Below, piece by piece: positions 22,888-33,797 of a stretch of 64,000 bases of DNA. The stretch is from Roridomyces roridus (Eukaryota > Basidiomycota > Agaricomycetes > Agaricales > Mycenaceae). The DNA lies in contig JARKIF010000074.1 of NCBI GenBank assembly GCA_029378245.1, positions 96,145 through 160,144 of the forward strand, in the 5' to 3' direction. A program made the translations under genes and the position numbers. How positions within the stretch are numbered: the first letter of the stretch is position 1; the number at the start of each line of letters is the position of its first letter. The notes below the pieces were generated by a model, which saw only the letters and a list, made by a program, of their open reading frames with translations, made no database searches and was not told the DNA's origin.

Positions 22888-23617
22888 GTTTGGTTTGGTT
22901 CTGTGAATGCTTTTGGTTGGATTTAGGATTCGTTGAGGGAGTGCACATACGCGTTTGGAGAGAAGTGAATCTCGATGAGCCTGAAGAAAAGTGGTCTCGT
23001 TCAACTGGTCTTATATCCGCGCTGCGCCAAACCAAAATTAGTCTGGTGGAGGAAAGTTGAACCGTTCTCTCGCATTCATAATTCCTTCTTCGATCTTTGG
23101 GTCGGGTCGTCTTTGTAAATTCACGCAACCGATAGATTATCAACTTGTGAATCTATGGTATATACCAGAATATAACGCGGGTGTAGCAGCTGAGATCGCA
23201 CTAGTACTTAGGTGCCACCGTTTGTCGGCTGATTCCCTCCCGCTGTAAATTCTTCCTGAGTGTAGAAAGAGTAATAATTGCACTCTGCGTCCTCCAATAC
23301 CGTCGAGAAGCCGATTGTTCACCATCCTGAAACGTTTCAAGTTTGAAATGAACTCGAAAGGAATATGTGAACCTCCGCCGCGGCGATCGAAGTGCTGCCG
23401 TTGCGGCCGGTGAGAGCGGCGAGAAGATGAAGAGGTGTTTTCTGCCTTGGCTCTGAATCCTTTACGAAGTGGGTGATTTGAACATAAATTAACAAACCAA
23501 AACAACAAGACGCCAGATTGCGGATTTGGTAATTTCCGACAAACTCTGCATCTACACGACTCTACGCATCTAAAAGCTACTGTACAGACCTTTCTGGTCC
23601 CACTCAGCGTGTCTAAT
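22888..23617. other. Intergenic region upstream of the secreted protein
   Basis: No supported gene. It lies between the 5' end of the small secreted protein and the 3' end of the desaturase, both on the minus strand. Confidence 0.4.
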
Positions 23618-25165
23618 TTAGTTCTCCGCCTCATCGAAGGAGTCCGATCTACATGCTGGCTCATTGAAGCGGGTAATTCGAAGGCGTTGTGACGGAGGAA
23701 CATTTTTCTCGTCCAGAATGTGAGGTACTCCACCGTGCAACACGCCGACGCGTTTCATTGACAGTAACTATCGTTTATGGTTAGAGTAGTGCAATCGCAG
23801 GAATGGTATGAAAAGCGTACATTGTGCGCAGCGTTCGAATGCTCATACACCCCTCCAAAAAAGGCTGCCGTGGCGTCTTTGCCGATGAACTTGGTGATGA
23901 AACGCGCCCCACCAGGATGCTCCTCAATAAAATCAGAGACGTCGTGGATGAAGCCGGAGATGAGGATCATTGGACACTCGGCGGCCTGCGATTGGTCTCG
24001 ATATCGGGTGAGCAGGAGAAGAATAAGACGATGAGCTTATTTACAAGCTTCCCAATTGATGACAGGCAAGTCGGTTTTGTCCACAGGCCACACGAGATTA
24101 TCTTGGGTTTCTCGGAGGCGCTTGAGCTGCATTGTCAACTGGCCTTTGCGGACTTCGTTTTCTGGGAAGACCTGCATACGAGTTTTCAGTGAGGGTACGA
24201 GAAAGGACCGAAACGAACCTTGAGGTGCGACGCCAATCCCAGCTGCCCGCATCCCCAAATGAACCACTTGGTCGGGTCATATTGGTACCATCTTCTCCCA
24301 TTCTGGTAATCCATAGGAAATTGATGGTGGAAGTTGTGGTATCCCTCTCCGAGCGTGACAAGCGCGGTAATGAAATGGTCTCTCGGGCTGTGCTTGTCGT
24401 CAAATGGTGACTCCCCAAGCCAATGCGCAAGCGAGTTGAGACAGAAAATGGAGTGGTGGAGGAAGGTCTGTCGCAAAAGTCCGGCGTAGACCAAGCCACC
24501 ACGGGCGTCGCCCCAACCTAGCCAAGAAACGATCGTGGGGAAGACGAAGCTGACGAGGACGATGAGTACGTTGAGGTGCTTGTGCTGCCATTCGACTATG
24601 GAATTGCTTGCGAGGTCGGAAATGTCTACACTGCCCTGTTTTATGCGGGGTTTGAGGACAATCCACCCGATGTGCGTGTGCCAGAAACCCTCAGCAGCGT
24701 TGTACGGGTCGAATTTGGTATCGGTGTACCGATGGTGTGCTCGATGTCCTCGGCTCCACCATTTTATAGAGCCCTGCGCTGCCCCTGCCCCCGCGAGAGC
24801 GAGGAACCACTGCAAAGCCGTGGAAGCCTTGTAGGATCGATGGGACCAGTATCGGTGATATCCAGCCGTGATTCCTACGGTCTTCATTAGCAATAATTCG
24901 CGAGCTGAACCTGGTCGCACACACCCAGACCGGTTACATAGTAAAAGAAAACGGCAAATAAACCAGTCTCCCATCGCAGCTTCGTATGGCATGCGCCGAC
25001 GATGCCAAGCACAGGTATGACAGTGAGTGCGACGACATTCACCCACTGCAATTCGGTTGCCAAATTCTTCCAGGTGACAGGCGGTCGAGGTTCCGTGGTT
25101 CTGAGCAAGTAGGAGACGTGGTCTTCACTCTTTGAGGTCTGAGCTTGGCCATGAGGGATACCCAT
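23618..25165 (-). CDS. Acyl-CoA Delta-9 desaturase with C-terminal cytochrome b5 domain (449 aa)
   Basis: Exons about 24925-25165, 24219-24874, 24045-24171, 23821-23996 and 23618-23767 give 450 codons with the stop. Three His boxes are visible: HRYWSH, HRAHH and EGYHNFHH. Hydrophobic pairs precede the first box and follow the second, as in ER-membrane stearoyl-CoA desaturases. The C-terminal part carries a cytochrome b5 domain ([13 protein letters not shown] with the haem-ligand His), the usual fungal OLE1 fusion that supplies electrons in cis. It makes oleic/palmitoleic acyl chains. A tandem repeat lies 70-250 bp upstream of the ATG and may affect expression. Confidence 0.95.
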
Positions 25166-25235
25166 TTTACGGAGCGACACCAGACTCTGGCTGCTGGCAT
25201 GATTATTTATACTTATCTGGAGGCGATATTCGGCC

Positions 25236-25417
25236 GGAGGTAAGTTGAAAGCCCCCATGCAACACCCTGAACCGCCGGAAATACGAGCTTGAGAGATTTG
25301 GTTGCTCGGGACCTGGGCCAGAGGAAGGAGGTAAGCTGAAAGCCCCCATGCAACACCCTGAAGCGCTGGAAGTACGAGCTTCAGAGATTTGCTTGCTCGG
25401 GCCCTTGGCCCCGAGAA
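25236..25417. repeat. Two-copy tandem repeat, 91-bp period, upstream of the desaturase
   Basis: Copy 1 begins at 25236 and copy 2 at 25327. Both contain AAGCCCCCATGCAACACCCTGA followed by similar GGAA.TACGAGCTT and AGAGATTTG.TTGCTCGGG words, at roughly 90 percent identity by eye. The position is the promoter or 5' UTR of the minus-strand desaturase gene. Confidence 0.8.
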
Positions 25418-26350
25418 AGGAGCCCCAGCGCGTTCTTGACGGCCGTCAGCGGGTAGATGAGTGCCCAAAGCCCTGCAGGTTGCCCATAGACTCCGCAGGC
25501 CATCTTGCGGCCCAACTTACGGACCATAGAGTCTATTTTCGGTCACGCGGCGACCGCCGTCAAGAAAAACCCCGTCGGTTCAAGTCCGGGTGGCTTGCGG
25601 GTGGCAATGGCTGAAAAGCGACACAGGTGTTTTAAGTACCAGACCAGGATCTCAGAGATATGCGGTGATTGCGGCTTCCTGCGTCGCACGCCAATGCAGC
25701 GACTGTGCCGCAACAGCGCCCGCCGCCGATGCAGAAACGGCTGGTACAGTCGACAACATGTCTTCCCTTTTTATACTTAGTTCATTCAAATTCCAGTGGA
25801 AAAAAGCTGTGGCAAGGTGAAATATAAGAAATTTGAATGGATGGGAGACTCATACTCAAGTTTTTTGAGGCGCTGAGAGTTGGGCTGGGATCAGAGATGA
25901 CAAAATTGCGACGAAGCGATACTGTTCGGCCATCAATTATGATCCGAACCAAATCTTCCACAATCTGACAGTCAACATGCAGTCCTGAGTCCGAGCTCTG
26001 GACATGCCTTGCGCTCCTGAGCATCTTTCTCTCAACTGCCTCAAAGAGCTCTGGCGCACCGGCTACGCCGATAGAACTACCGAAGGATGGATGATTGGAA
26101 ATTTCCGGCGCGATACAGATTGCGTACCGTCCTGTGGTTCCTGGTGAGCCTCCTGCAATGACTATTCTGCATTGTATTAATCCAGTCAAAGTATATTTAC
26201 TGGGTGTCTGTTTTCGGGCAGGCTTGCAACCTCCTAGGGCGACGATATCCGATGACCTTTGCGACATCCGGGTGCGTAGTGAGAAGGACGAGATGTGGTT
26301 CCGCAATTCAAACGGCTCAAGAGATGCTCGATTGACCGCACCTCGTTAAC
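25418..26350. other. Divergent intergenic region, desaturase / VIT-vWA copy C
   Basis: A minus-strand open frame (25782-26306, 174 codons) exists but shows no recognisable domain and has no paralogue here. I do not call it a gene. The region must hold the promoter of copy C. Confidence 0.35.
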
Positions 26351-29091
26351 ATGCCAGCACTCTACGGACTCTACTACTTTTTCGAGGGTCGACACGTCTC
26401 CTTGCCACTGCTCAACGTTCGCGCCGAAGCCAGCATCAAGGAACTCGCTGCGCAGGTCAAGCTCACGCAGACCTATGGGAACGATGCGACGTTTCCCATC
26501 GAGGCAAAGTTCTCCTTTCCGATCCCTGCGCGTGCAGTCGTAGCTGCGTTTTGCATGATCAAGCAGGATGGGACGAGGATTGTCGGCTCTGTAATGGAGA
26601 AACAGGAAGCTCAGGAGACGTATGATACGGCGGTGAGCCAGGGTCAGCAGGCGTCATTGATGGAGCAGCAGACTCCCGATGGTGTGTTGCGTCGCTTTTT
26701 TGGTCTGGAGTTGTCTAATGGTATCTCAGTCTTTCAGGTGTCGGTCGGAAATATTCCATTCAAGGAGCAGGTCCAAATCGAGCTCGTCTACGCGACAGAA
26801 CTCGTGAGTCTGTTCACAAAGCCCCGCAAAGGCGAGGCTAAACCAGTTTGCAGACGGAAGATGAAGAAAACGATCAAATTCGTTTCCATCTTCCTGTGCA
26901 TATCGGCGCGCGTTATGGAAGACCTCCCGGGCCCTCCCCCTTCACAAGCACAGCTTTCATCTCCCCCTCATCTCGGGCCCCGTTCCTCAGCCTCCTCGTA
27001 AATGTCGAGGCCGTTGCCCCAATCTCAAAAATCGGCTGCCCTTCCCACTCGGTCTCCACCGAGTTGGGTCCTGATTCCAGCCTTCCCAATTTCAAGGATC
27101 TTCCCTTCTCCAACTATGCCCGCGTCTCCCTTGCCTCCGAATCCGCTCTCGACAAGGATTTCGTCTTGACCATCAAATCAGCCGGTCTCGACACCCCTCG
27201 CTGTGTCGCCGAGATTCATCCTTCCAATGACACCGTTGCAATGGGATTGACCCTCGTCCCGCGCTTCAAGCTCCCCGACCTCTCGCGACAGGAATTCGTC
27301 TTCCTCGTCGACCGCTCCGGCTCGATGCAGGGCAAACGCATCGAGGCAGCGAAGAAACCCCTCGTCGTGATGCTCCGCTCGCTTCCTCACCAAGACTCTC
27401 TCTTCCAAATTGCATCTTTTGGAACGCGTCATAGCTTCCTCTGGGAAACCGGGAGCAAGGTTTATAATCAGGAAACTCTCGATGAGGCCACGCGCCACGT
27501 CGATTCAATGCAGTCAAACTACGGTGGTACAGCTATTCGGAATGCACTGGCGACGTGCTTCAAAGCGCGCAAACTCGACCGTCCGATGAGTCTGTTGGTG
27601 CTCACGGACGGGGATGCGTGGGATATTGATGGTGTTCTTGCGGAGGTCAAGTCTGCTGTAGCGAGCGCCCCTGCGAATGCGTTTCTTCGCGTTTCCGTAT
27701 TGGGTATTGGGAACTCGGCGTCTACGGCGATTTGTGAGGGCATGGCGAGAGTAGGAAATGGGACGTGTATGATGGTGGGTGAGCAGGAGACGAGCTTCAC
27801 GGGGAAGGTTGCGAGGATGCTTAAAGCGGCGAAGACACCGCCGATTTCGAATATCTCCGTCGACTGGGGTTGGCTGGCTGAGGAGACGCTTGTCGTCGTT
27901 GACTCAGAAGATGAAGATGACTTTGAGATGGTGGATGACCCAAGCGAGAAGCCGAAGAAGCCGCTCAACATTTTCGATGAGAGCGTCGATGATCTCAATG
28001 ACTTTGCGTCCACGGCCGCGCCTCCACCGGCACCGGTCATCCTTCCTCCTCCAGCGGCCGTGCAACAAGCACCTTTCAAGATTCAGCATCTCTTCCCCAA
28101 TATTCGTCTCAATGTCTATGCCATTTTGCAAGGTATATTTCGACATTTTCTTTGTGGCGTATCCTGCTGACATTTCGAAGGTCAAACCGTCCCGAAAACT
28201 GTCACCATCTGCGGTTCCACCACCGCCGACGGCTCGGAAATCGCCCTTCCCATCACTGTCACCCTCAGCAGCCTCCCCAATGCACCGAACGCGCCGCCAG
28301 CCGTGCACGCCCTCGCTGCCCGTAAGATCATCCAAGATCTCGAGGATGGCCGGCACGACCTGGCTTCAGTCATCGCCAATCCAGATGACATCGACCTCCT
28401 CAAACGGACGGTCAAGGCGAGCATCATTCGCCTTGGGAAGGCGTACTCCATCGCTTCGTCGCATACTTCCTTTGTCGCTGTGGGCGAGTCGGAAATTCTA
28501 CTCCACCCTCCTTCTCCCCCAACCCTTCCTGGTCGTTCCACTCCGGCTGCCGCCGTTCCTCATGGAGAGCCTTCCCCCCAGCGAAAGATTGTGGGCTACC
28601 GGAACATTCCCTCGCTGGAGAACATAACAGCTAGACTGTGCCGGACTAGGTGTTTGAGCGTGGATATCGGCGCCGTGCCGACCAGTACTATTACCACGGC
28701 GATACCGAAATCGTCGCTTTCCCCCATTGTCTCTGACGCAAGCATACGCCCCCAGACTACCTCGGCTACTGAGAACGCAAATGCTGATGTCGATCTTCTA
28801 GAGGCGCTCGCGCGTCTTCAAGCGTTCGACGGTGCCTTCTCCCTTGACATCCTGACGGTCATCAAGTTGTCTACGGACATTCACACCGTCCGCAACGTGT
28901 TTCCGCTTGGTGTGGCAGATGGAATTGTAGCCACCGTCTTGGCTATGGCTTTTCTTTCTACAAGGCTAGTAATGGCCCGAGACTCGCGGGATGCGATTTA
29001 CGCTAAAGCTCAGCAGTATATTGAGGCAGCATTAGGCACGGCTGAGAGTGTGGACGAGTGGCAAGCGAAAGTTGTTGCAATGTTTGCTTGA
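26351..29091 (+). CDS. VIT-vWA protein, copy C (864 aa)
   Basis: Exons about 26351-26681, 26730-26803, 26854-28132 and 28181-29091 give 865 codons with the stop. Very close to copy B through the VIT domain, the vWA domain (intact MIDAS DRSGSM, YGGT, LTDGD) and the acidic linker. They then diverge: the linker between the HTSFVAV block and the helical C-terminus is short and Ser/Pro/Thr-rich, with no zinc finger. Intron positions are identical to copy B. The near-identity of exon 1 to copy B suggests a duplication younger than the split from copy A, or gene conversion. Confidence 0.88.
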
Positions 29092-29283
29092 TTCGATCGG
29101 TTGTGAGATTCTGTTGAGCGCTTTTTTGGAAGTTGGGTCTGCATTCGAGAGTATGTACAAAGTCGCAGCATAGTTTGGTGTATCACTTCTCAATCCCATC
29201 GATAATCGCGTTGGTCTGGGATATCTTTCAAACTGCGACACATCAGCGTTCAACGTTCAACTCTCGAGAACAACATGAGCGAC

Positions 29284-31372
29284 TTACTCGAGCTCGATGC
29301 AGTCTCCAACTCGACGTCCCCAAATGTACAACAGTTGGCCCTGAGTACCTCGCCTCCGTACCAACTCTGCAAATTGGCGGTATCCTTTCTCGTGGAAAGG
29401 GATCACGACCCCGTGATGCAGGGCTGTAACGGGTACCAGGGGGCCAACGCGTATCATCACGCTCCGGCGCCTATCGTACACAAAGGCGGTCCGCACCCCG
29501 TGCTCGGAGTTTGTGAGGAGTAGCGCGCGGCATATGAAGCGCTCGGAGCCGTATTCGTTGCGAGGGTTTTCATCAACGGGAGGGCCGCCCATCTTGACAC
29601 ATTCCTGTTCACAGGCAAAGCCAAAGTCGCCGACCCAGTGGATGTATGCACGAACAGGGACGTAGAGCGTGTTTGGCGGGAGGGACGAAGGATTGCTAGT
29701 TATCCCTTTGGAAATCTGGCACACGGTTTTGTGGTTCTGCCAGTTTGCTCTGGCGCAGCTAGCGTCGCAATAGTGCTGAGGAATTGTCAGACGAGAAGCT
29801 TATGACACTGTATTCACCCACCACTGCTCTACATCTACAACCGAGCGAGTCAGATTTAGGTCCATGAATGACGACGCTCGGTACTTACGATGCGCAGTTT
29901 TTTTCCGCGACTTTATGACACTGTTCGCATTTGGCGTGAGTGAGCATCTTGCCAGTCTCGATTTCCTCCACCGCCCTAGGATTATGTCAGTCTACTAGGT
30001 CCACCGGATAACATTGAAACCCACCTGAACCGTGGCCGCAAACAAGGGACGAAGAAGCTGATCTTGGTTTCCTTCTGGACTTTTGCACTGCACTTGGACT
30101 GTTGCTTATCGGCCCAGTCTTTGTCGACGAATTCGGAATTATGCGAAAGAAGGCGAGCGAACATGCGAATCGTGGGCGTTTCCTCTCCCGCCATGATGCG
30201 CTCCTGGAGCGCAGCCCGCACATCAGTTCTGGAAGCGTTGGCAGGGAGGGTGTCGCGGAGGAGCGATTCTAGGTGGAGCATGAATTCGGAACTTCCCTGT
30301 GGAACAAGCTCGTCAAACGGGTCCGGTCGGTAGTGCATTATTCGACTTTACCTGCGCCGGGCTCCCTTCCGTGTATGCATATCGAACGACAATGAAAGGC
30401 ACCTTGGGGCTTTCCATCATGGGAAAAAGAGGCGCTATAGCGCAATCAGTTGGTTTGGAAGTGCTGGTTCAACTATCGGACCTGCCTCCCGGTTTCGCGC
30501 CGTATTTATCCTCCTGAGACTCTTGGAGTTGCCTTACAAGCTACACGGAGAGATTAGATAAGAACACACTGTCCAGAGTCGGGCTTGCCTTGGGACCCGG
30601 CTCCGGCCACGATGTTTGTTTGACATCGATGATTTCCATAAGGAGGCGGGAGTCTTGGTTGAAATGCGTGACGAAAGGCGTGAGACGGCCACCTTTTGCA
30701 AGAATGAGATGAGGCAAATGGAGGGGAAGGAGGGTGCCACTTTCAAACCTTTTACAGTAATATACAGAGAGGTATCGCACATCATTTTTTTGACTCCAGT
30801 CCAATTTTCGAGTCGAATCTCCGGGGGATTCGCGACATGGTCTTGAGCCATCTGGTCTCGTGTGAAGGCCAAGAAGTGAAATGCGGACATCACGTATCTA
30901 AATGTGTTGCAGAGGAATTCCAACAATCAAGCGATAAGTACTCACGACTTCAAGCGCTCCGCGTCTTTGTCTGCGTCCAACTGCAGCAACTTACCCATAG
31001 CGATTGCGTGGAGCAATTCTGGATGGGGTTCTTTCCACTTGGGCCAGGAATCCAGACGGTGAATTTTGAGGCTTTGAGTCTTGGAGATTTTCTTGCCCGG
31101 GAAAAGATAATCGAATCTGGGAAATGATGTGACTCGCTGGTTCAAGAGAAGGTCCAAACGAACCTTTTCATATCCCAGAGAGCAATACGTAAGTTCCTTA
31201 AGGCAATCCCATGCTGCTCCTGCGGTGTTCGAGCCGTCTTCATTCGCGGATCTATCTCCCGTATGGGCTCGATACCGGTCAGCCACGCCATGATATCCGC
31301 TGTGCTCATGCAAGAAAAGGAGCCACTGATACTGTCGATGGGGCCGCAAGGTGGTTGCTTGAAACTGCTCAT
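29284..31372 (-). CDS. MYND zinc-finger protein, copy 1
   Basis: Multi-exon gene. It starts near 31372 (MSSFKQPP) with HGIALRNLRIALWDMKR, then FDYLFPGKK, a central region, and FARLLSHNSEFVDKDWADKQQ before SFFVPCLRPRFR. A MYND finger spans the joins near 29973-29889, a 13-nt micro-exon at 29834-29822 and 29775: C-x2-C (CEQC), CASCRAV, HYCDASC, and W..H..VC. The C-terminal domain contains YIHWVGDFGFACEQ and GQLLYIWGRRVGDC. MYND fingers bind Pro-rich partner peptides. The paralogue at 39308-41533 shares the whole architecture. This copy lacks the N-terminal hydrophobic segment of copy 2. Confidence 0.82.
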
Positions 31373-32405
31373 GGGGAAGAGTGAGGAAGTAGCTGTTCGC
31401 TGGAAATTTTGGTCACGGGCGCGGTCAAGTTGAGTTTGATGTTCGGTTCATGAATCTTGATGGGTCCTTTGTTCTAAACGCCATCATGGTGACTCCCTCG
31501 TTTCTCACTATCGTTGCACCGTCACCAAAAATACCCATCTCACTCCGGCTCTAACTGAGGAAAATGGCAGGCGGCAGAGATACCTACGACATTGGTCTCA
31601 GCCTACGACGAAGGCACGGGAAGCGACTCTGAGAAGTCACAAGTGCTCTGGTTCTCACGGCGCAGTAGGTTCAAGGACGCTGAACGGCTCGCGGATGGAG
31701 GAAGGTACGATTTCGGAGTCTGCCCTCTCGAAACCTTCCTCCGTGGCAGATGTCCTTTGCAAGACCTTCAAGCTGGGCGCAGATCATTTACTTACCTCCG
31801 TCCTTGAACTCTCTAAAAAATTGGAGTCCCTTCAACTCCAGTCAGCTATGACGGTAGCCCGGGTAAGCCTGGCGTAAGTACTATGTACCGGTATGCGTCA
31901 TCTGGTCCCCGCCAAAATTTGACGAGGTCGAGTCGGTGGTAATTACCGTTCAACTGGGTTGGAACCAAGGTGCTGTGTTTGTGTATCCGATCTTCTAAAC
32001 ATGTTTTGAAGGTTAGGACAGGCGCGGGATCGGATGGGCCCAGAAAATACTGCGGAGCGGCTACCAGCAAAGTCCAAGTGCCGACCGTTCCGAATCTTCG
32101 TGGCGGCGTCCCCGGCCATTTTGCAACACCTGGTGTCTCAGCCGATCGAGAAGACGATTGGTGTCTCAGCCGGTCGAGAAGACGAAGATGACTAGCCTAT
32201 GGCACGGAATGCAACTCTGAGAAACTTGTGCTCTGGTTCGCAATGTGATTTTGAGGCAGGTCTTGGTGCCCCGCGGAAATGAAGGAAGGTCACATGGAGC
32301 GTTGCGCGTTCATGCTGCTCGAAGTTTGGACCAGGAAAGGATTGAGGGTTTCACTGCCAATTTCCGGCTAGTTTTTGAACGTCCGACACTGGCATGATCA
32401 ACTTA
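31373..32405. other. Gene-poor region upstream of MYND copy 1
   Basis: No supported gene. A stretch around 31940-32130 resembles 33040-33200 (GTATCC.ATTTTCTA.ACATGTTTT-type and CCGAAC.TTTGTGGCG-type words), so the MITE lies between two diverged copies of a short duplicated segment. Confidence 0.35.
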
Positions 32406-32956
32406 CAGTAGAGTTGCTGATATGGAATATTGTCCGGAGCGGTCCGAAGGCTATTCCATATGACGGTTATTCCACATGGAATATATGGATTATTTTTGAA
32501 TTATTTAATTTCTATTTTGTAAATTCAAGACTATTCTCAAAATACGGAACATTGTTCAGTCCCGTGGCATTCCAGTGCTGAGACGGACTCAAGCACAGGC
32601 CGCATTTGCAATACAGGCCTACGGTCTTGCCATCAGCAGGATCAGGCCTGATCAGTATGTGATGGGGTCACGGAACTGAGATCAAACAAGCTATCAGCGA
32701 GAGACAATGGGCCGGGATTGCCAATGTTGATTGTTATCAGTGAACAATGCTGGATTTCGACCTCTGGATCACTCAAACACCCTCATTTTGCCATTTTCGG
32801 CCACCGCGATGTGGAATAATGGGACCGGCAGCCTATTCCATATTCCAGAACACGGTGAGTGGAATATTTGGCTGCTCCCGACCCGGGAGCACCCCAAATC
32901 CTATTCCATACCACGGATATTCCACATGATAGTATTCCACAAGACCGACTCTACTG
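32406..32956. mobile_element. MITE-like element with TA target duplication, 551 bp
   Basis: Left end CAGTAGAGTTG, right end CGACTCTACTG (reverse complement CAGTAGAGTCG), each flanked by TA (32404-32405 and 32957-32958). Inside, both ends carry several ATTCCA/TGGAAT words in opposite orientation, such as ATTCCATATGACGGTTATTCC on the left and ATTCCATACCACGGATATTC on the right. No open frame for a transposase. TA duplication and the CAGTAGAG terminus suggest a non-autonomous Tc1/mariner/pogo-type element. Confidence 0.75.
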
Positions 32957-32958
32957 TA

Positions 32959-33797
32959 CAGTTTTCTTGCTGCGCTCACGATGTATTACCGGTATGAACT
33001 TACCGAGTTGCCGAGTTCCGGCCACAGGCCGAGTCGGCGTCGATGTGGGTCTGCTGTATCCAATTTTCTATTCATGTTTTATTTATGGCAGCCTCGGAAA
33101 TTGCTGCGGCCAGAATCGAGGTAGAAATTACACGGACTGCGCCGCTACTGGGAGGTCTTTCGCCGCCTGCCGACCATCCCGAACTTTTGTGGCGTCCCAA
33201 CTCGACGTGGGCTTACCGGGTGCTACTACCTATTCCTGGCTACGGCAATTTTGTGCGTCCAACTGAAGGAGAAAGTTCTCATCAGTGTGGGATGCATGAT
33301 ACCGAAGAGGTTCAAGGGCAAGAGGTTGTTGGATGGACCGGAACCATGAGATACGCGCGTTCCAACCTTTGGGCCTCGACCTTGGGGGATTTATTTATGT
33401 TCAGTAACGAGATGCGGATGGAGAGGAATGATTCATGATTGATTCATCCAAGTCGACGAAATTAGGACGCTATGCTGGAGCTAGAATGGCGCCATGGAAC
33501 CCGAGAAGGCCAGCTAGTAGCACTGGACCTAGTACCAGAAAATTTGAACTCCGAACAGAGCTTGTTCGACGCGTTTGAGCTCCATGCCTCCGTGTTCAAA
33601 ATATTTCAGGGATGTTATACGGTCCTGTGTGTGCGAACAATGAAATGGGTTTCCACAGCCCCTGCATGCAAAACAGCTGGATGGTTGAACAAGGAGGGCT
33701 ATGACATAATCTAAATATGGGTACTCCACCCGACCACTAAAATAGAGCTTGCTTGTTTTTGCAAAGCCGCCGCTACCTTTCTTCCCACCACCACCTC
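32959..33797. other. Intergenic region upstream of the chitin deacetylase
   Basis: An open frame at 33043-33438 overlaps the diverged duplicate noted upstream of the MITE and has no recognisable domain. Otherwise nothing identified. Confidence 0.35.

Noticed and set aside
25782..26306. 174-codon minus-strand frame
   Set aside because: No domain, no conserved neighbour, no convincing start context; likely chance in a GC-balanced gap.
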